The notes under the pieces are model-generated. The model did not search any database. It was not told where the DNA came from and saw only the letters and a program-made list of their open reading frames with translations. Shown piece by piece: positions 1 to 12,800 of a DNA stretch of 64,000 nucleotides. The stretch comes from Dermatemys mawii (Eukaryota; Chordata; Testudines; Dermatemydidae), in the NCBI GenBank assembly GCA_007922305.1, contig ML677330.1, positions 1,887,109 through 1,951,108 of the forward strand, read 5' to 3'. A program made the translations under genes and the position numbers. Positions within the stretch are counted from its first letter, which is position 1, and each line of letters starts with the position of its first letter.

Positions 1-1615
1 ACTAAGCTAGAGGGCCATGATCATCTGACTCCATCCTAGGCACACCCACTTCCTCCCTGCTCATCGGTGCTCAGTCCATTGCAGGATGGCATAGAGTTTG
101 CTCACTTTGTTGAACATTGTGTATATTCCACTCCTTTAAGTCCAGTCCTGCTTCCTTTGAGTTTTCCGATTGATTTCACTAGTAGCATGGCTGGACCCAA
201 AGCCAGGACCATTCTGCACAGCTGCTTTGTGCTGAGCCCTAGCCCTTATGTTGGAGACCCTACTTTCAGTGTGCTCAGTGTGCTATCTACAGGACCAATG
301 TGAATGAAGTCTCCATTTTCTCATCTCTCAGTTTGATTTCATTTAAAACAAAGCACCATAATATTTATTACATTCACAATCAGTAGGGACAGCTTCACAA
401 CGAGCATCAGTGTATGGTTGTCTCATTGGATATCCAGCCAGATAAACAAACAATAGCACCAACAGGGTGCTGAATCTTAATGGACTGTCAGCTTTGAATC
501 TTAATCACTAGTAACAAAGTGCTTGGCACTCACAAGCATGCACATGAAATCAGGCACAGTGAAAGTTGAATGGTATGCTGTTCAGACTGCGAAAGGCCCA
601 GTTTCTCTTGGGGAGAAGGACATAATGGTTTAGTCAACTTATATAGCCATGATACATATACAATAGATGTGGAAACAGGAGAAAAACAGTACCAACTTAC
701 ATGTAGGGATAGCAGTGGTGAAATCCTGGAAAAGATCCCCTAAAAACACGGGTACAGTGCCAACATTTCAGTTCTTAAGTGAAATAGCTAAATTCCACTT
801 GTGTAAATCAGTGACATTTTATTATATGTGTGCCTCATTATAGGAGTTTCACTGCAATGTAGCATTAGTTCGTATTAATCACCTATATTACAGAAACTAC
901 CATATTTAAATCAAATATTTTAAACACAAATGTAGCAAAGTCTCATTGATTTTTCAGCTTTATTTCATTCTTTTTATTATCACAAGCTGTTCAGAACATT
1001 AGCAGCTATCAGAGTGGGCATGTGTTCAGACAGGAAAAGTTTCCTGTACAGCATGTGTTTAAATGAATACAAGGTGTTGAGTGTACCTAACAGTAGTAAG
1101 GCCACATATGTTTTGATCATTACCAAGAGCAGGAATAGCACAGCACAGATTATTAAAATAAAGGAAAAACTTATCCAGATTCAGAAATAGCATAGGGATG
1201 CCTCCACTTTGTTCTGTGAGAAGTCTTGGCTTGAAAGGATTACAAATTCTCAGATTTCTTCAGTTAAACCTTATGATATTTGTCACATCAAGTTAACAGA
1301 GCCTTGTACGTTTCTTGCTCAAGAACGGCAAAAGGGCTCCCCTCTCTTATTCTTCTTGCTAAAGAGGGCAAGAAAATTAAGGCAGTCTCTATGCAATAGG
1401 CAATAGAGCAGGAAAAAATTCTGTAAACTAGAAATAGGAGGGTTTGGGGATTTTTGCACATAATGCTCGGAGATACGTTTTCAGCTTATGCAAAATTAGA
1501 GTTACGCAAGGCGTTCCAGAACAGACCGCTTGAGTAAGCCAAGGAGCGTCTGTACTGTGAACTTCAAAATAATTAATAGAATGCAACTCCTGAATAGTTA
1601 CAATGTTTTAACTAC
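1..1615. other. No gene recognised
   Basis: AT-rich sequence without convincing exons, repeats or RNA genes. The short open frames have no recognisable protein features. Confidence 0.5.
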
Positions 1616-1621
1616 AGAGGT

Positions 1622-1690
1622 TACAGAGTCTTGTAGCACCTTATAGACTAACAGATGTTTTGGAACATAAGCTTTCGTTGGAGTTTGCAG
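1622..1690. mobile_element. Penelope-like element terminal fragment
   Basis: Contains 'gagtcttgtagcacctta', 'agactaacagatgttttgg' and 'cataagctttcgttgg', the same terminal motif as the 53.2 and 56.2 kb inverted repeats. The rest of the element is absent. Confidence 0.65.
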
Positions 1691-1997
1691 CTTCAGTTAG
1701 TGATCCTTCATTTGTAATGAAGCTATTCTGTGACCACGAAACACTTGACTTAAGATGGTTCTATTTCACCATTGTGAGCAAGCCACAGAGACAGAAATGC
1801 TTTCAATAGTTTGAACATACCAGTGGTCAACATTAAAACAAAAATAACCACACTGTAAACCAAGCTCCAGTAGTTATTTCCTTTTCAGAGCACGGTGAAA
1901 TATTTACTGATACTGTAGCACAGTAGATGTTAATAAATGTTGACAATGGTGACCACTGTATCCGTATTTCCTTTGTCATCTTCTCCATCTGCTAACG

Positions 1998-2311
1998 CAG
2001 GGGTAGGCAACCTATGGCACGAGTGCCAAAGGCGGCACGCAAGCTGATTTTCAGTGGCACTCACACTGCCCAGGTCCTGGCCACCAGTCTGGGGGGTCTT
2101 TGCATTTTAATTTAATTTTAAATGAAGCCTCTTAAACATTTTAAAAACCTTATTTACTTTATATACAACAGTAGTTTAGTCATATATATTTTAGACTTTT
2201 AGAAAGAGACTTTCTAAAAACGTTAAAATGTATTACTGGCACGCGAAACCTTAAATTAGACTGAATAAATGAAGATTTGGCACACCACTTCTGAAAGGCT
2301 GCCGACCCCTG
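1998..2311. mobile_element. Short non-autonomous hAT element
   Basis: Ends are CAGGGGTAGGCAACCT and its near-complement GGCTGCCGACCCCTG. The internal 'ggcacgagtgccaaaggcggcac' and 'aaaaacgttaaaatg' phrases match the copies at 21273-21582 and 23024-24303. The target duplication is no longer clear. Confidence 0.8.
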
Positions 2312-5300
2312 TAATGAGGTTAAAGTCTTCCATTGATAAGCATTTTCTCCCATGGCAATGGAATTGAATTAATGACCAACATGTTCAGGATGTGAATTTG
2401 TTAGAATGAAGTGTTCAGACATGGAGCAAACTAACTGGTAAAAGTTCCTCACTAAACCTCGGTTCATACTACAGCTGTAATCATTGCTAGCACTGCTTCC
2501 CGAGCCAATAAGACAAAGGCAATAAGATAAATAAGACAGGAAAGAAAAAAAGAACAAGAAAGAAAAGAAAAAGATTTTTTAGCTTTAGTTATTTCAGACC
2601 ATATTCATAACAGTTAGTAAAACGTTTTGAGACAGAAGTGTGAATGTTGGGTAGACTATGTCCCTTTAACTCAAAACTCAGTACTGTAAGTTTACACAAC
2701 TGGCAAATACTGTACACACAACAGACGCACTTGTAGAGCCCACATGTCAATTGCCAGGTGAGAGAGAAAAAGGAGAGGCTTTTGCCCTTGCTAATCTCTA
2801 TCTCCCCTGTTAATACTGCTCTTCATAAAACAAGGACATTGACACAACCCTAATCCAGTCAATTTGAGTTAAATAAAAGTCTGAACAAATGACCTACATT
2901 TCTGAGAGTGCCAATATTATCCATTTATCTGCAGATGATCTGGTGGAACCAATGAGAAGAAGATCATATCTGGAGTTTCAATATATTATTCAATAGATTA
3001 TTATTGAATACAATAGATTCTTAGCAAAATTATAAGGAGAACTACCAAAAGATTAGAGCTGTTTGAAATATCAGCCTTGGTATCAAAAAAACTAAGAGTT
3101 TATCTTAAACAAAAGAATGACTTGTCAAATACTATATAAAAAAGATTCACTGAGTAAAATTTGATCTTTATAATTAATGCACATAAACCATAAAATCAGA
3201 AGAATTAGTTGAAAATTCTCCTGAAACCAATTATAACACGGAAATTAGCTGGAAAAAGTGTGCCCAAACTGTACAATATTTCCTAAAAAAAATATTTATA
3301 CCGAAAATGGCTTAATTTTTCAATTGAACAGGGATAAAATAAACAGGCATTTTTTAAAATGTGCTGGATTGTAGAATTAAAGCATTTACTTTTGAAACAT
3401 TCAATGATCATACTGAAATAAACAAGTTTTCAAGAGAAGTTATTTCATATTTGAAAAGAATGTCAGTTCCTCTAACCCTTGTCCCAAAGCTCACTGCAAT
3501 CAGTGGGAGTACACTCACTTTGGAGCAGGCCCCAAACATGTGTGCTACCTTTCCTAAAATGTGTCATCGGTGAAACATACTACTGAAACAAGAGTCTGCT
3601 CGTCTCCCATCAATGAGCAGTACCCTCCCTCTCAACACTTCCGCTTACATCCCTCCCCCAGACACCCATGCACACACACACACACACACACACTACACAA
3701 CACATACATTATTGAGAACATGTGACCATCTGAGACACATCAGGATAACTTCAAGCACATCACTGAAAAATGCAAAATGTTGCAACTTCTATTCTTATTC
3801 CTTTTGCATACTGGCAGAATTCTGCATTTTTTTCTATAATCACATATAAGCAAAACACACTTTTTAAAATAATGCAACAAAGTCTTAAACTGTAACCCTA
3901 ATTTCAGAAGTTGCTACACATTTTACAGTCACCCTGTTGCTTATCTACTCATCTACCTTCAAGTTGAGAGACGCTAGACCTTTTGCTTTTTGCATATAAA
4001 AGACATTTCATTGGCATTTTGACCCAAAATGAATATTGAAGCCTAAATTCCCATTTAAAAAAAAAATAACCCACCAGCCTCCATACCTGCTGTTATTAAG
4101 TAAGCTGCAACTATATTGTGCTCAGTCTGTGAAAAGGCTGACTGAGCTTCATTTTCACTTTCTGAGGAGTTAGTTGAAACATTCCAAAACATTTTAGACT
4201 GAAGAAATTGGGTTATTCCCTCCATGTCAGTTCTTCAAGAGGACGTACACAAAACACTCCCCCAGATCCTTTCAGGAAAATTATTTCGTTATGAAACAGA
4301 CTAATTGAACCATTTTTAAAAGTCCTGTGCCCCCACCCTCCACTGACAAGCTACCAACAGGATTTAATTGGGCTATGCAAAGGAGTTTACGTGCCCAGTT
4401 TGAGCAAGGAAAAACTTCTAAGCAAAACAAAGAGCCACACAGAACTAGGTGCATTTCCAACAAGATGCTTACATTTCAGAGTCTTATTGCTAAAGAGATT
4501 AGCTGTCACATGCCCCCACACTTTTTACTTCAACTTCTTGTTCAACATTTCAGATTATCTGGGTAAGAGTGGGCTAGATTCAATAGAACTTCAGCTTTCT
4601 TTGGAATTAATTCTAATAATCAGAGAGAGCACATGATAGAAACACTAAAAATAAAAACAGTTTCTCTAAAATGTAAGAGACATCTAAACTCAACCTTTAC
4701 TCCTTACTATAGCATCTCAGAAGTTTTTGTTGATTTGACTTAAATAATCTTGCTAATAAATATTAACCTTTCATGATTTCTGTATGCTAAACTCTCATAG
4801 TTCTTTTACAAGTTAACAATCCTTTTTAAGTTGTGTGTGTATATATATATTTAGTGCCCTATTCCTACTGAAACTGAAAAGTTCTTTGTCCTTCAGTTGA
4901 ACCTAGTACATGAAGGGAAAGTGAACCCAGTAATGGAATGTATGTAACCTTTTACCCTGACCTTACTAAGATAGCCAAGACATCCAGGGAAGGGACCTTA
5001 CAGAAGCATGTTAAAATAAATAAGACTGGGTAATTGATAAAGGGGTGCTTATAATCTCAATTATGTTCCATCATTTATAAGGGACATTTATCATCACCGA
5101 TGTTTTCTGCAATTTATGAAATTGTGCCCCATTGAACGACGTTTTTAACTCAAAGGAAATGCTTCTTACAACAGATGCTCTTAATAATGGAATTAGAAAT
5201 TCCTTTAGCTTATCAATCATGTAAACCAAGTTTCCATAGAATAAATTATGTAATTACTTACATAAAATGAGATATCAAAAACAGAACACATAGTGAAATT

Positions 5301-6020
5301 AAGAGTGGGAAGGTAGTTTTCCCACCAAAGTCATTTTTTCCTCACACCCTATAAAAAGAAAGAGAGTTTGGGAGTTAGTTTGGAAATGATCACAGCCAGA
5401 ATTCCATCAGTTATCAAGGAAGAGAAGAGGGTGCCGTCCTTTCACAATTAACAGGAGGAGGTAATGAAGGTTTTCCTTATGTAGTCCAATACTGTATTAA
5501 TATTTAATATTTTTAATTAAATAATTCCATTTGAGCCTGTTACTTTGACATCTCCCCTTGTTATTAAATTCAAACACGCTACAATCAAGTGAATGGCTGA
5601 AATGAGAAAAAACACAACAGCCAATATTTTCAAAGTAACAATTTTGAGGGGCTAATTTGAAATACTTTGAAGGGGGCTGATTTTCTGAGGGTAGGTGCTT
5701 AGCACTTTCTGATGTGGCTCAAGCTGGTCACATCAAAACCTAAGGCGCCTGTGGTGGAATGCTAGAACTAGGTGGCTTCATGAGTAACATACCTTACCTC
5801 AGTTGGTAACAGCCCTACTTGGCAGGGCATTAAGGTATCTTAAGGAGAACACATTTCTTGTACCTCTCTCCAGGATGGAAGCTCTGTAGCCAGTCCAAAT
5901 CCAGTACAGAACCCTGACCTGCTAGTAGCAGCCCTACAACCTAGTGTGTACAGAGTTCATGACAGCACCCAAAGTCACTAATTACATTTGAAACTCTTGA
6001 CCATTATAAATGTTTTAATA
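2312..6020. other. Gene-free stretch
   Basis: No exon-like sequence recognised. It holds only a short CA microsatellite (3670-3693) and a TG/TA run near 4835. Position suggests this could be the 3' flank toward RRH, but no opsin exon was seen. Confidence 0.45.
3670..3693. repeat. (CA)n microsatellite
   Basis: About twelve consecutive CA dinucleotides. Confidence 0.95.
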
Positions 6021-6024
6021 TTGA

Positions 6025-6125
6025 TATTTACGTTATAGTAGCACCAAGAGACCAATTTGGGGCCCTGTTGTGCTAGATGCTGTACAGTGAATAACGCTCC
6101 CTCCCCAGAGAGCTTACATACCGCA
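6025..6125 (+). repeat. Interspersed repeat tail fragment (LINE/SINE type)
   Basis: 'gtgctagatgctgtacagtg' followed by 'ccagagagcttacata' matches a common sauropsid repeat tail. The same phrase occurs at 33290-33430, 35935-36030 and 45357-45480. The family was not determined. Confidence 0.5.
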
Positions 6126-6241
6126 ATTTTTCTAAGTACAAAAAATGATTACAAGTTATAAAGTAAGAGGTTTGCCACTACTTTCCCCTCATAAAAGTAA
6201 TGCTGGCTTTGCTTTTATACTGCTGAGCACATACTATAGAA

Positions 6242-6535
6242 CAGGGGTGGGCAAACTTTTTGGCCAGAGGGCCACATCAGGATTCAAAATTGTGTGGAGG
6301 GCTGGGTAGGGAAGGCTGTGCCTCCCCAAACAGCCTGGCCCTGCCCCCTATCCAACCCCCACCTACTTCCTGCCCCGACTGCCCCCCTCAGAACTGCCAA
6401 ACCATCCAAACCCTCCACCCTGCTCCTTGTCCCCTGATCACCCCCCTCTGGAGACCCCCCCAGTCTAACCGCCCCTCGACACCCTACCCCCTAAGCCCCC
6501 CTGCTCCTTGTCCCCTGACTACCCCCTCCAGAACT
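6242..6535. mobile_element. One end of a GC-rich hAT element
   Basis: Begins with CAGGGGTGGGCAAACTTTTT and 'ggccagagggccacatcagg', then C-rich text. This is the reverse complement of the right end of the 57203-58142 element. No matching second terminus was found, so it is truncated. Confidence 0.75.
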
Positions 6536-7379
6536 GTGACAAGAACTAAAATGATTTATTCTTAATTATAGTGATTGTGCCACATCTAACCTTACTAAAT
6601 GTCAAAGCCACTCCACAGAAAATGGTATTTAAAAAATTCCTAAACACAAATAGCTCACTGCAGGCAATCATTCCACACTTTGTGGGGGCCCAGCCATGCA
6701 AGGTTGCTGAGGGTGCTCAGTACCCAGGTAGGCAGTGGACTGAGTCTCTGATGCTGATCCAGTGTCATTAGATGTAACCAACAATGGAGACATGAATCAG
6801 GAAAAGCTAATGCTCAGGTGCACATTTTTTATCCCGCTTGTGAACTCTACAAGTTCATTGGCTGCTTAAGCCATAGGCTGGAGCCTTCTCAAAAGTTCTT
6901 CAAAAAAGTCAACAATCCAAAACCAGCATCTTACAAAGCAGCTACAAGTAACAGAAAAGAAGGGATAGTAAAATTGTTCAGAATCAATATTAAGGTAGTA
7001 TGGGTACCTTAACTGTAAATTTGCATATTTTCAAATGTTTGGGTTTTTTGTAAGCTTCCTGTAAAATTTCCTGGCCTTTTAATGGCTGCTTTTTGCTATT
7101 CACAATTGGCTTGTTACAACTTTTACCTATAAAAAGTTTTATAGTTTGTCTGTGAATTACTCTATATAGTTTCACTAGTATCTGAAACCAATAGAAAATG
7201 AGTTGATTCATGCTCATGAGTTTTGCTCTGAGTTATTCTCAGTGCCTTCATTCGTCATTAAAAGAATACAATATCTAGGCTGTTGTTTCCATGCTAGATG
7301 ATTTGTAGGTTTTAAATAGCTGAAGATCTGAGCTGGACAAAAAGACTTAACACAACTGTAACCCAAACATCAAACTCTT

Positions 7380-7735
7380 CTCTCTGGCATCCAGACTCTT
7401 GTATTCACCCTTCAACTCCAAGATCACCTTCCTCACCACTGCTCTATCACCAGTACCACCTCACCCTCAAGTTTACAATGGATTTTATTTTCCCACAGTT
7501 CAACCCTCCTTCCAGCCTTTCAAGGCTATACACAGCTCTGCCTCACATTTCATATCTAGTTGCCTTCCTTCCTGTGTTCTCTCTACGCTACACAAATTTG
7601 ACTTTTCTATAAGCAGCTACACTCTCTTGTATTCCATACCTAGAACATCCTCCCAAATCTGAGCACTAGTCTTCCAATCCTTCTCAAAACAGTTACATTT
7701 CCATCACTGTCCTCCACTCCAGCCTGCACTCGGGA
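7380..7735 (-). repeat. Old LINE-like repeat (uncertain)
   Basis: Pyrimidine-rich 'cttccaatccttctcaaaaca' type text resembles an ancient LINE 3' region common in amniotes. There is no intact reading frame. The assignment rests on pattern memory only. Confidence 0.3.
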
Positions 7736-8477
7736 CATTATTCCCAAATTATAATAAGGGTAGATTGCAAAGGCAAAAAGGAGAGGTAAGCACCAGACCT
7801 CTCTTGAGCATCAATAGGTGAGTTCCTGACCACTCCACTTTGTGCCTTTCCAAATGTCCTCCTTGCTAAAAAATGACGGAGGACCAAAGATGATGCATAT
7901 GTAAACAGTAATTGTCCCATGTTCATTTTCATCCTCTCGCTTTGTCGGTCTTTGGTATGTTAAATCTAATTTAAAATGTTAACATCCTTTGCCATAGCAC
8001 ATCCTTCTTGTCCATAAAATATCATGCCTGTCTGTTGGACTCTAAAAATAATGCAACACAAGATGGGGCATGCTTTGTGACCACAAGGGACAGAACCTTT
8101 CACTTCATTGGATCCAGTTTGGTCAAGACTAATGAGAAGATTGTGTTGCTATACAAGAGTTATTAGTGGCATCGGTAAGAATATCTCCACCTGTATCCAG
8201 CATATAGATATCCACATCATGATTGTTAATGACAACAGATAAGCAAAGAACCGAACTAAAATGGAGACTCAATTTACACTTAACAGAGCAACACCTAAAC
8301 CAAGATTTTAAATTTATTTAAGTGCCTAATTTAAGGTTAAGCAGCAAGTCTGTAGCAAAACCAGGAAGAAAATTTCTATCTGTCTCCTGAATCCAAGAGC
8401 TTGTGCTTGAACAAGTAGACACAGTTTCCTTCCATAACACACAACTACCAGAATTTTAATTTATACTCTCCCATCTG

Positions 8478-8625
8478 TCTGTATCCATCTATTATACTTA
8501 AATTGTTAGCTGCTTGGGGCAGGAAGTGTTTTTTTGTTCTGTGTTTGTACAGTGCATAGTACATGAATTCCAGGTCCATGCCTAAAGCTGCTAGGTGCTA
8601 TGGTAAAACAAATAATAATTCACCA
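8478..8625 (+). mobile_element. L2/CR1-clade LINE 3' tail
   Basis: 'ttgttagctgcttggggcag', 'tctgtgtttgtacagtgc' and a terminal 'aaataataat' run. This is the typical 3' end of L2/L3-type LINEs or SINEs that share their tail. Confidence 0.6.
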
Positions 8626-9195
8626 AATATGGCAAGGATTGAAAAAAAATAAATATTTTAGCAAGGCTGACATGTTAAAAGTGATATAATCACAATAAAA
8701 TAAATGTAATATTAATGAGAATATAAAGGTAGGTTCCACTCCAAAGTTTATTTTCTTCCATACTGAGAATACTACGCAAAACATATATTCCCAGTTTATT
8801 TTGTAAACCTCTAATAAAATGTCCCAGTACATGGTATAAATGATATTACCAACAGCTTCCCCTACTGATTGATAAGATTTTATAAAAATCCTCATGTTTG
8901 CCCGCAGAGTACAGATAGTTTCCCCCCGACCCACCCAAATTCTCAAGAGCCACAGTAGTTATTAGCATTCCACTCATCCCACAATGCACCTCATTGGACA
9001 AGCCTGCCAAAACCCTGATCCACAGGACAAATACACACCAGCAGTTTGTGGCACACCTGTAAGGGACTAACACTCCAGACCATTTCACTACTCCACATAA
9101 TCTGGAACAAAGACTGAAATGGCCTACAGAAGTACCCGGTATTAACAACCGGGACTTTCCCAAAGTTACAGGCCCATTTTTAGTTTTAATGAAGA

Positions 9196-9792
9196 TTTAT
9201 TCAGGAAAGTATACTAAGCATTCTTTACTATTGTGCATGGTGCATTTTATACAAATTTTCTATTTTTTAAAAAGACAAATGTTGAAATATTTGATTTTTA
9301 GACCATGTTAGTCATTGAAAATATTCCAAAACAGTAAACAAGAGAAAAAATTAAGCACAGTATGTGCAACACACAGAGCGTAACAAATGCAACAATAAAA
9401 AGACATCAGTCGTGTGTAACACAGATTCATATCTGTGCCCTTAGAGAATCTGCAGCTTCTTTTTTACTTCTTCAGTGGATTATTTACTTTCAACTTCAAC
9501 GTGAAGTCAAGCATTAATTAAAATAGACTATCAGAATTGAAGAATCTAAAAACATAAAATTTTAAGTCTGCTTCAATAATTAAAAAATGTTCAAGTATAT
9601 TTCAAGTGAAGAATAAAGAGAAGCCTTCAATTCTTCATCAGTGAACACATCCTCTTCATGTGTTGATAAAGTATCCATTAGTTGTAACAATGTTGGCAAT
9701 ACATTTTGTTACTTTCATTGCTTTAAAAAACAATTTTTTACTTTTCAGGTCCACTAGAAAATTCAGCAGTCAGATGCCAATATCTCCATTTT
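9196..9792 (-). other. GAR1: GAR1 3' UTR with candidate poly(A) signal
   Basis: The sequence after the stop is AT-rich and non-coding. A minus-strand AATAAA (TTTATT at 9196-9201 on the plus strand) is a plausible cleavage signal, giving a 3' UTR of about 600 nt. Other AT-rich sites exist, so the end is uncertain. Confidence 0.45.
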
Positions 9793-9806
9793 TTAACGTC
9801 CTCTGC
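9793..9806 (-). CDS. GAR1: GAR1 last coding exon (14 nt of coding sequence plus stop region)
   Basis: After acceptor 'aacag' the reading frame continues as GRGR and then TAA. This matches the human ending, in which the last few residues also follow the RGG block. The exon continues as 3' UTR. Confidence 0.88.
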
Positions 9807-12800
9807 CTGTTTTGAAAGAGAAAAGTGTACATTAAACAATTCATACCTTGAAACAAATGTCTGAAAGCGCATAAATACTGTTCAAATTATTACGCTGAGA
9901 AGCCAGTTATTGCAGTATCCATTCTTATGCCCCATTTTTACTCAAGTTAGTTTTGGTCTGACACGGAAATACAGAAAACTGAACTTGACTAGAGAATCTG
10001 TTGTGATGTGCAGAAACTACCACACAGGTAAAACTAGTAGAAATTTGTGCTTCTTTACAAGACCGATGGCAGAAAATTAAAGTGAATCAAGTATTCAATA
10101 ACTGTTTTATACGTCCTGAAATTCTCATTAAAAATACCTTGAATTTAAACAGCACTTACCCCTGAAACCACGGCCACCACCTCCACCTCTTCCTCCTCTG
10201 AAGCCTCCACCACCTCTTCCTCCTCTGAATCCACCTGCAAAAAGGTAAGGAAATAAGTTTTCAGAAGTTAGTTTGCAAGTCCACTGTACTAAGAAAACAA
10301 GTTACTGCGCAAACATCCTTTGTATGAAAAATGAAATTAAAATAACTGTTAAGGCAAGCAAACTTTATTGTTGACCCCAGTCTCCTCCTCCATGAACCAC
10401 CGTAACTCCTTTCCCAAAATACCAGAAGGCAGATCAAAAACAAAATGTATTTGGAGTTTCTATACCAAGCCATTTTGGACAAAACATGCTAGATTTTTTA
10501 AAAAGTAAACAGGTGAAGTTTTCAAGACATCATAACTTTGAAACTGTTGTTTTTTATGAAACTTCTCAGAAATTATCTAACCTGGAGGAGATGCAAAATA
10601 AAGTTTCAGGGCAAATTTTTCTTTTTGGGAAGTTAGGTATTTGTGTGTACAAATGCATGTCAGCGAAAAATCAGTCTTTTAAGCAGAGACCTAGCTTTGA
10701 CCTTACTTGTGGAGCAGCTACCACAATTAAGTTAAATGTAATAAGAGACAGAAGAGATCTAGTAGGTCATCCAAGCCTACACCCCAAAGCATTCACCATA
10801 CACTATATTTAAGTATTTTGTCCAACTTAGATTTTAAGTGTGTTGTGAAATGGAACTTTTGCCATTAACTTGGGGAATATATTCCATCATCTGATAGATT
10901 TTACCACTGGAAAATTATTGTTGGTATTCACCAGGTTTTCTTTTTCCTAATCTCATAGCTTTGTTTCTCCAGTAAGTTATACTTCATGAGCTTTCACTGT
11001 GATCACAAACAAAAATATGTATTTATTTAAAAATATACTAATAACACAATACACATGAGTGCTTGCTTAGCTGTATTTTTTTAAAAAAAAATTGACAGAT
11101 TTTTTTATTAATAGACACTTACCTCCACCTCTACCTCCTCCTCTTCCGCGTCCTCCTCTACCACCTCCTCTTGGAGCACCTTTCTCACCCGGAGGCCTAG
11201 GCAAAAACCTTTGCAATGGCAATAACTTTGCTGGATCAATATAAAACTGCAGGAGAAAAGCACTGTTAGGCTTCAGGAGCAGCATAACATGAGTGTAATA
11301 TTCACTACCTTCCTCCCTCTCTCCTATACATGCAAAAATTTTGCTTAGTTTTTCTTTATGTCATCAGCATTTTTAAAATCTTTTTTGCAAAGAGCGACAT
11401 CAAACAGCCCGAACTTTTAAAAATGTAGTTTGTTTCAAAATCATAGAAATAATTTCTATAACCAGATTAAGATTTGGGGCTAAAAGAGCAAATTTTGCTA
11501 AGGCACCTTTTTTTTAAAAAAAGAGGTAGCTAAAACAAGTGTATGTGAGAGCAAACAGGAAACGTAAATGAACATAAAATTCTCACGAGCCGTTTAACTA
11601 TCAGTGTTAACACAGAACTAACAAGAAAAATAAACAAATTAAAGATTTTTGGTTAGAGTGTCACGTAAAAAAGAAAGTAAGTTCCTTATGAGATTAAATG
11701 TATACTAAACCAACGCACAACACAAAAACAGTTGTTTACTGCTTATGCATTTCATAAAGTCCCAATTAAACAAGCACTCTACTGTTTTTTACTTCAATTA
11801 TGCAATGTATTTTTAGATTATGTGGTGATAGGAAATTCAGATTATATAAAGATTTATTTGGAAATTCTTCATAAGGTTATATTTTCTTCTCTTACTAAAT
11901 ATATCAGAATAATTTTATGCAATTAAGATACCCACCTTTTGTAATTTTTTAAAGGAAGAGGCCTTCATGTTCTCTGACAGTTTCACTGAAAAATACTGTT
12001 AGTTTATTTAAGGAACATAAAAGGTAACTTAACTGCATTTATAATTATCTGTATAAATGGACAGATGTTGGTATTCTAAAAATGAGGTTATCAATTTAAA
12101 TTGCAGCCAGTTGATTTTTTTTTTTTTACTGTTACAGTCATGATTACTAAAAGTGAAAGATTTGACAGCATTTTGTGGACATGGTTAAACCTTAATACAG
12201 AAGGAAGAAACTCAGAAACACACCAACAGGGCGAAGGCTAAATGGTAATAGTAAAATTTTGTTGCATAACCACACATTTGGCAGGGGAAAAGACTAGACT
12301 TCAATATCTCTGGCATCTTGACAATCAAAGACTGAGACAACGAAAAAGTAATGAGCTGCAGATTCTAGGTGGTTCATTTTTCACTTGGGAATGTATATTC
12401 TACTAGGAGAAAACTGCTCCTGAAATGCAAGTACAATCCTGATGCAAATAGTAAGTCAGTGAGTTAATACATTAAGACCAATATTCTCAAAACAAAATGC
12501 CAAAAATTAGGCACTAAATAGGGACCTACAAAAACTTAAGTATCCTGATTTTCAAATATACTAAACACTCCAGTTCCCAATAAAGTAACAATAAATAAAT
12601 GTAGACTACTAGGAGGTCTGTATGTTTGAAAAACCAGGATACTCAGGTACCTAAATATGGACTAAGGGGCCTAGCATCAACCATCTATGGTAAGTGAGAA
12701 AAAATGAGGGAGAAAATTTAGCAGTAAAACTAAAAAGAAGACAAATCTATTAAACTTGCTTTGTAGGCTTCTGCTTCTGTCTAGCAACCCCACCTTAAAC

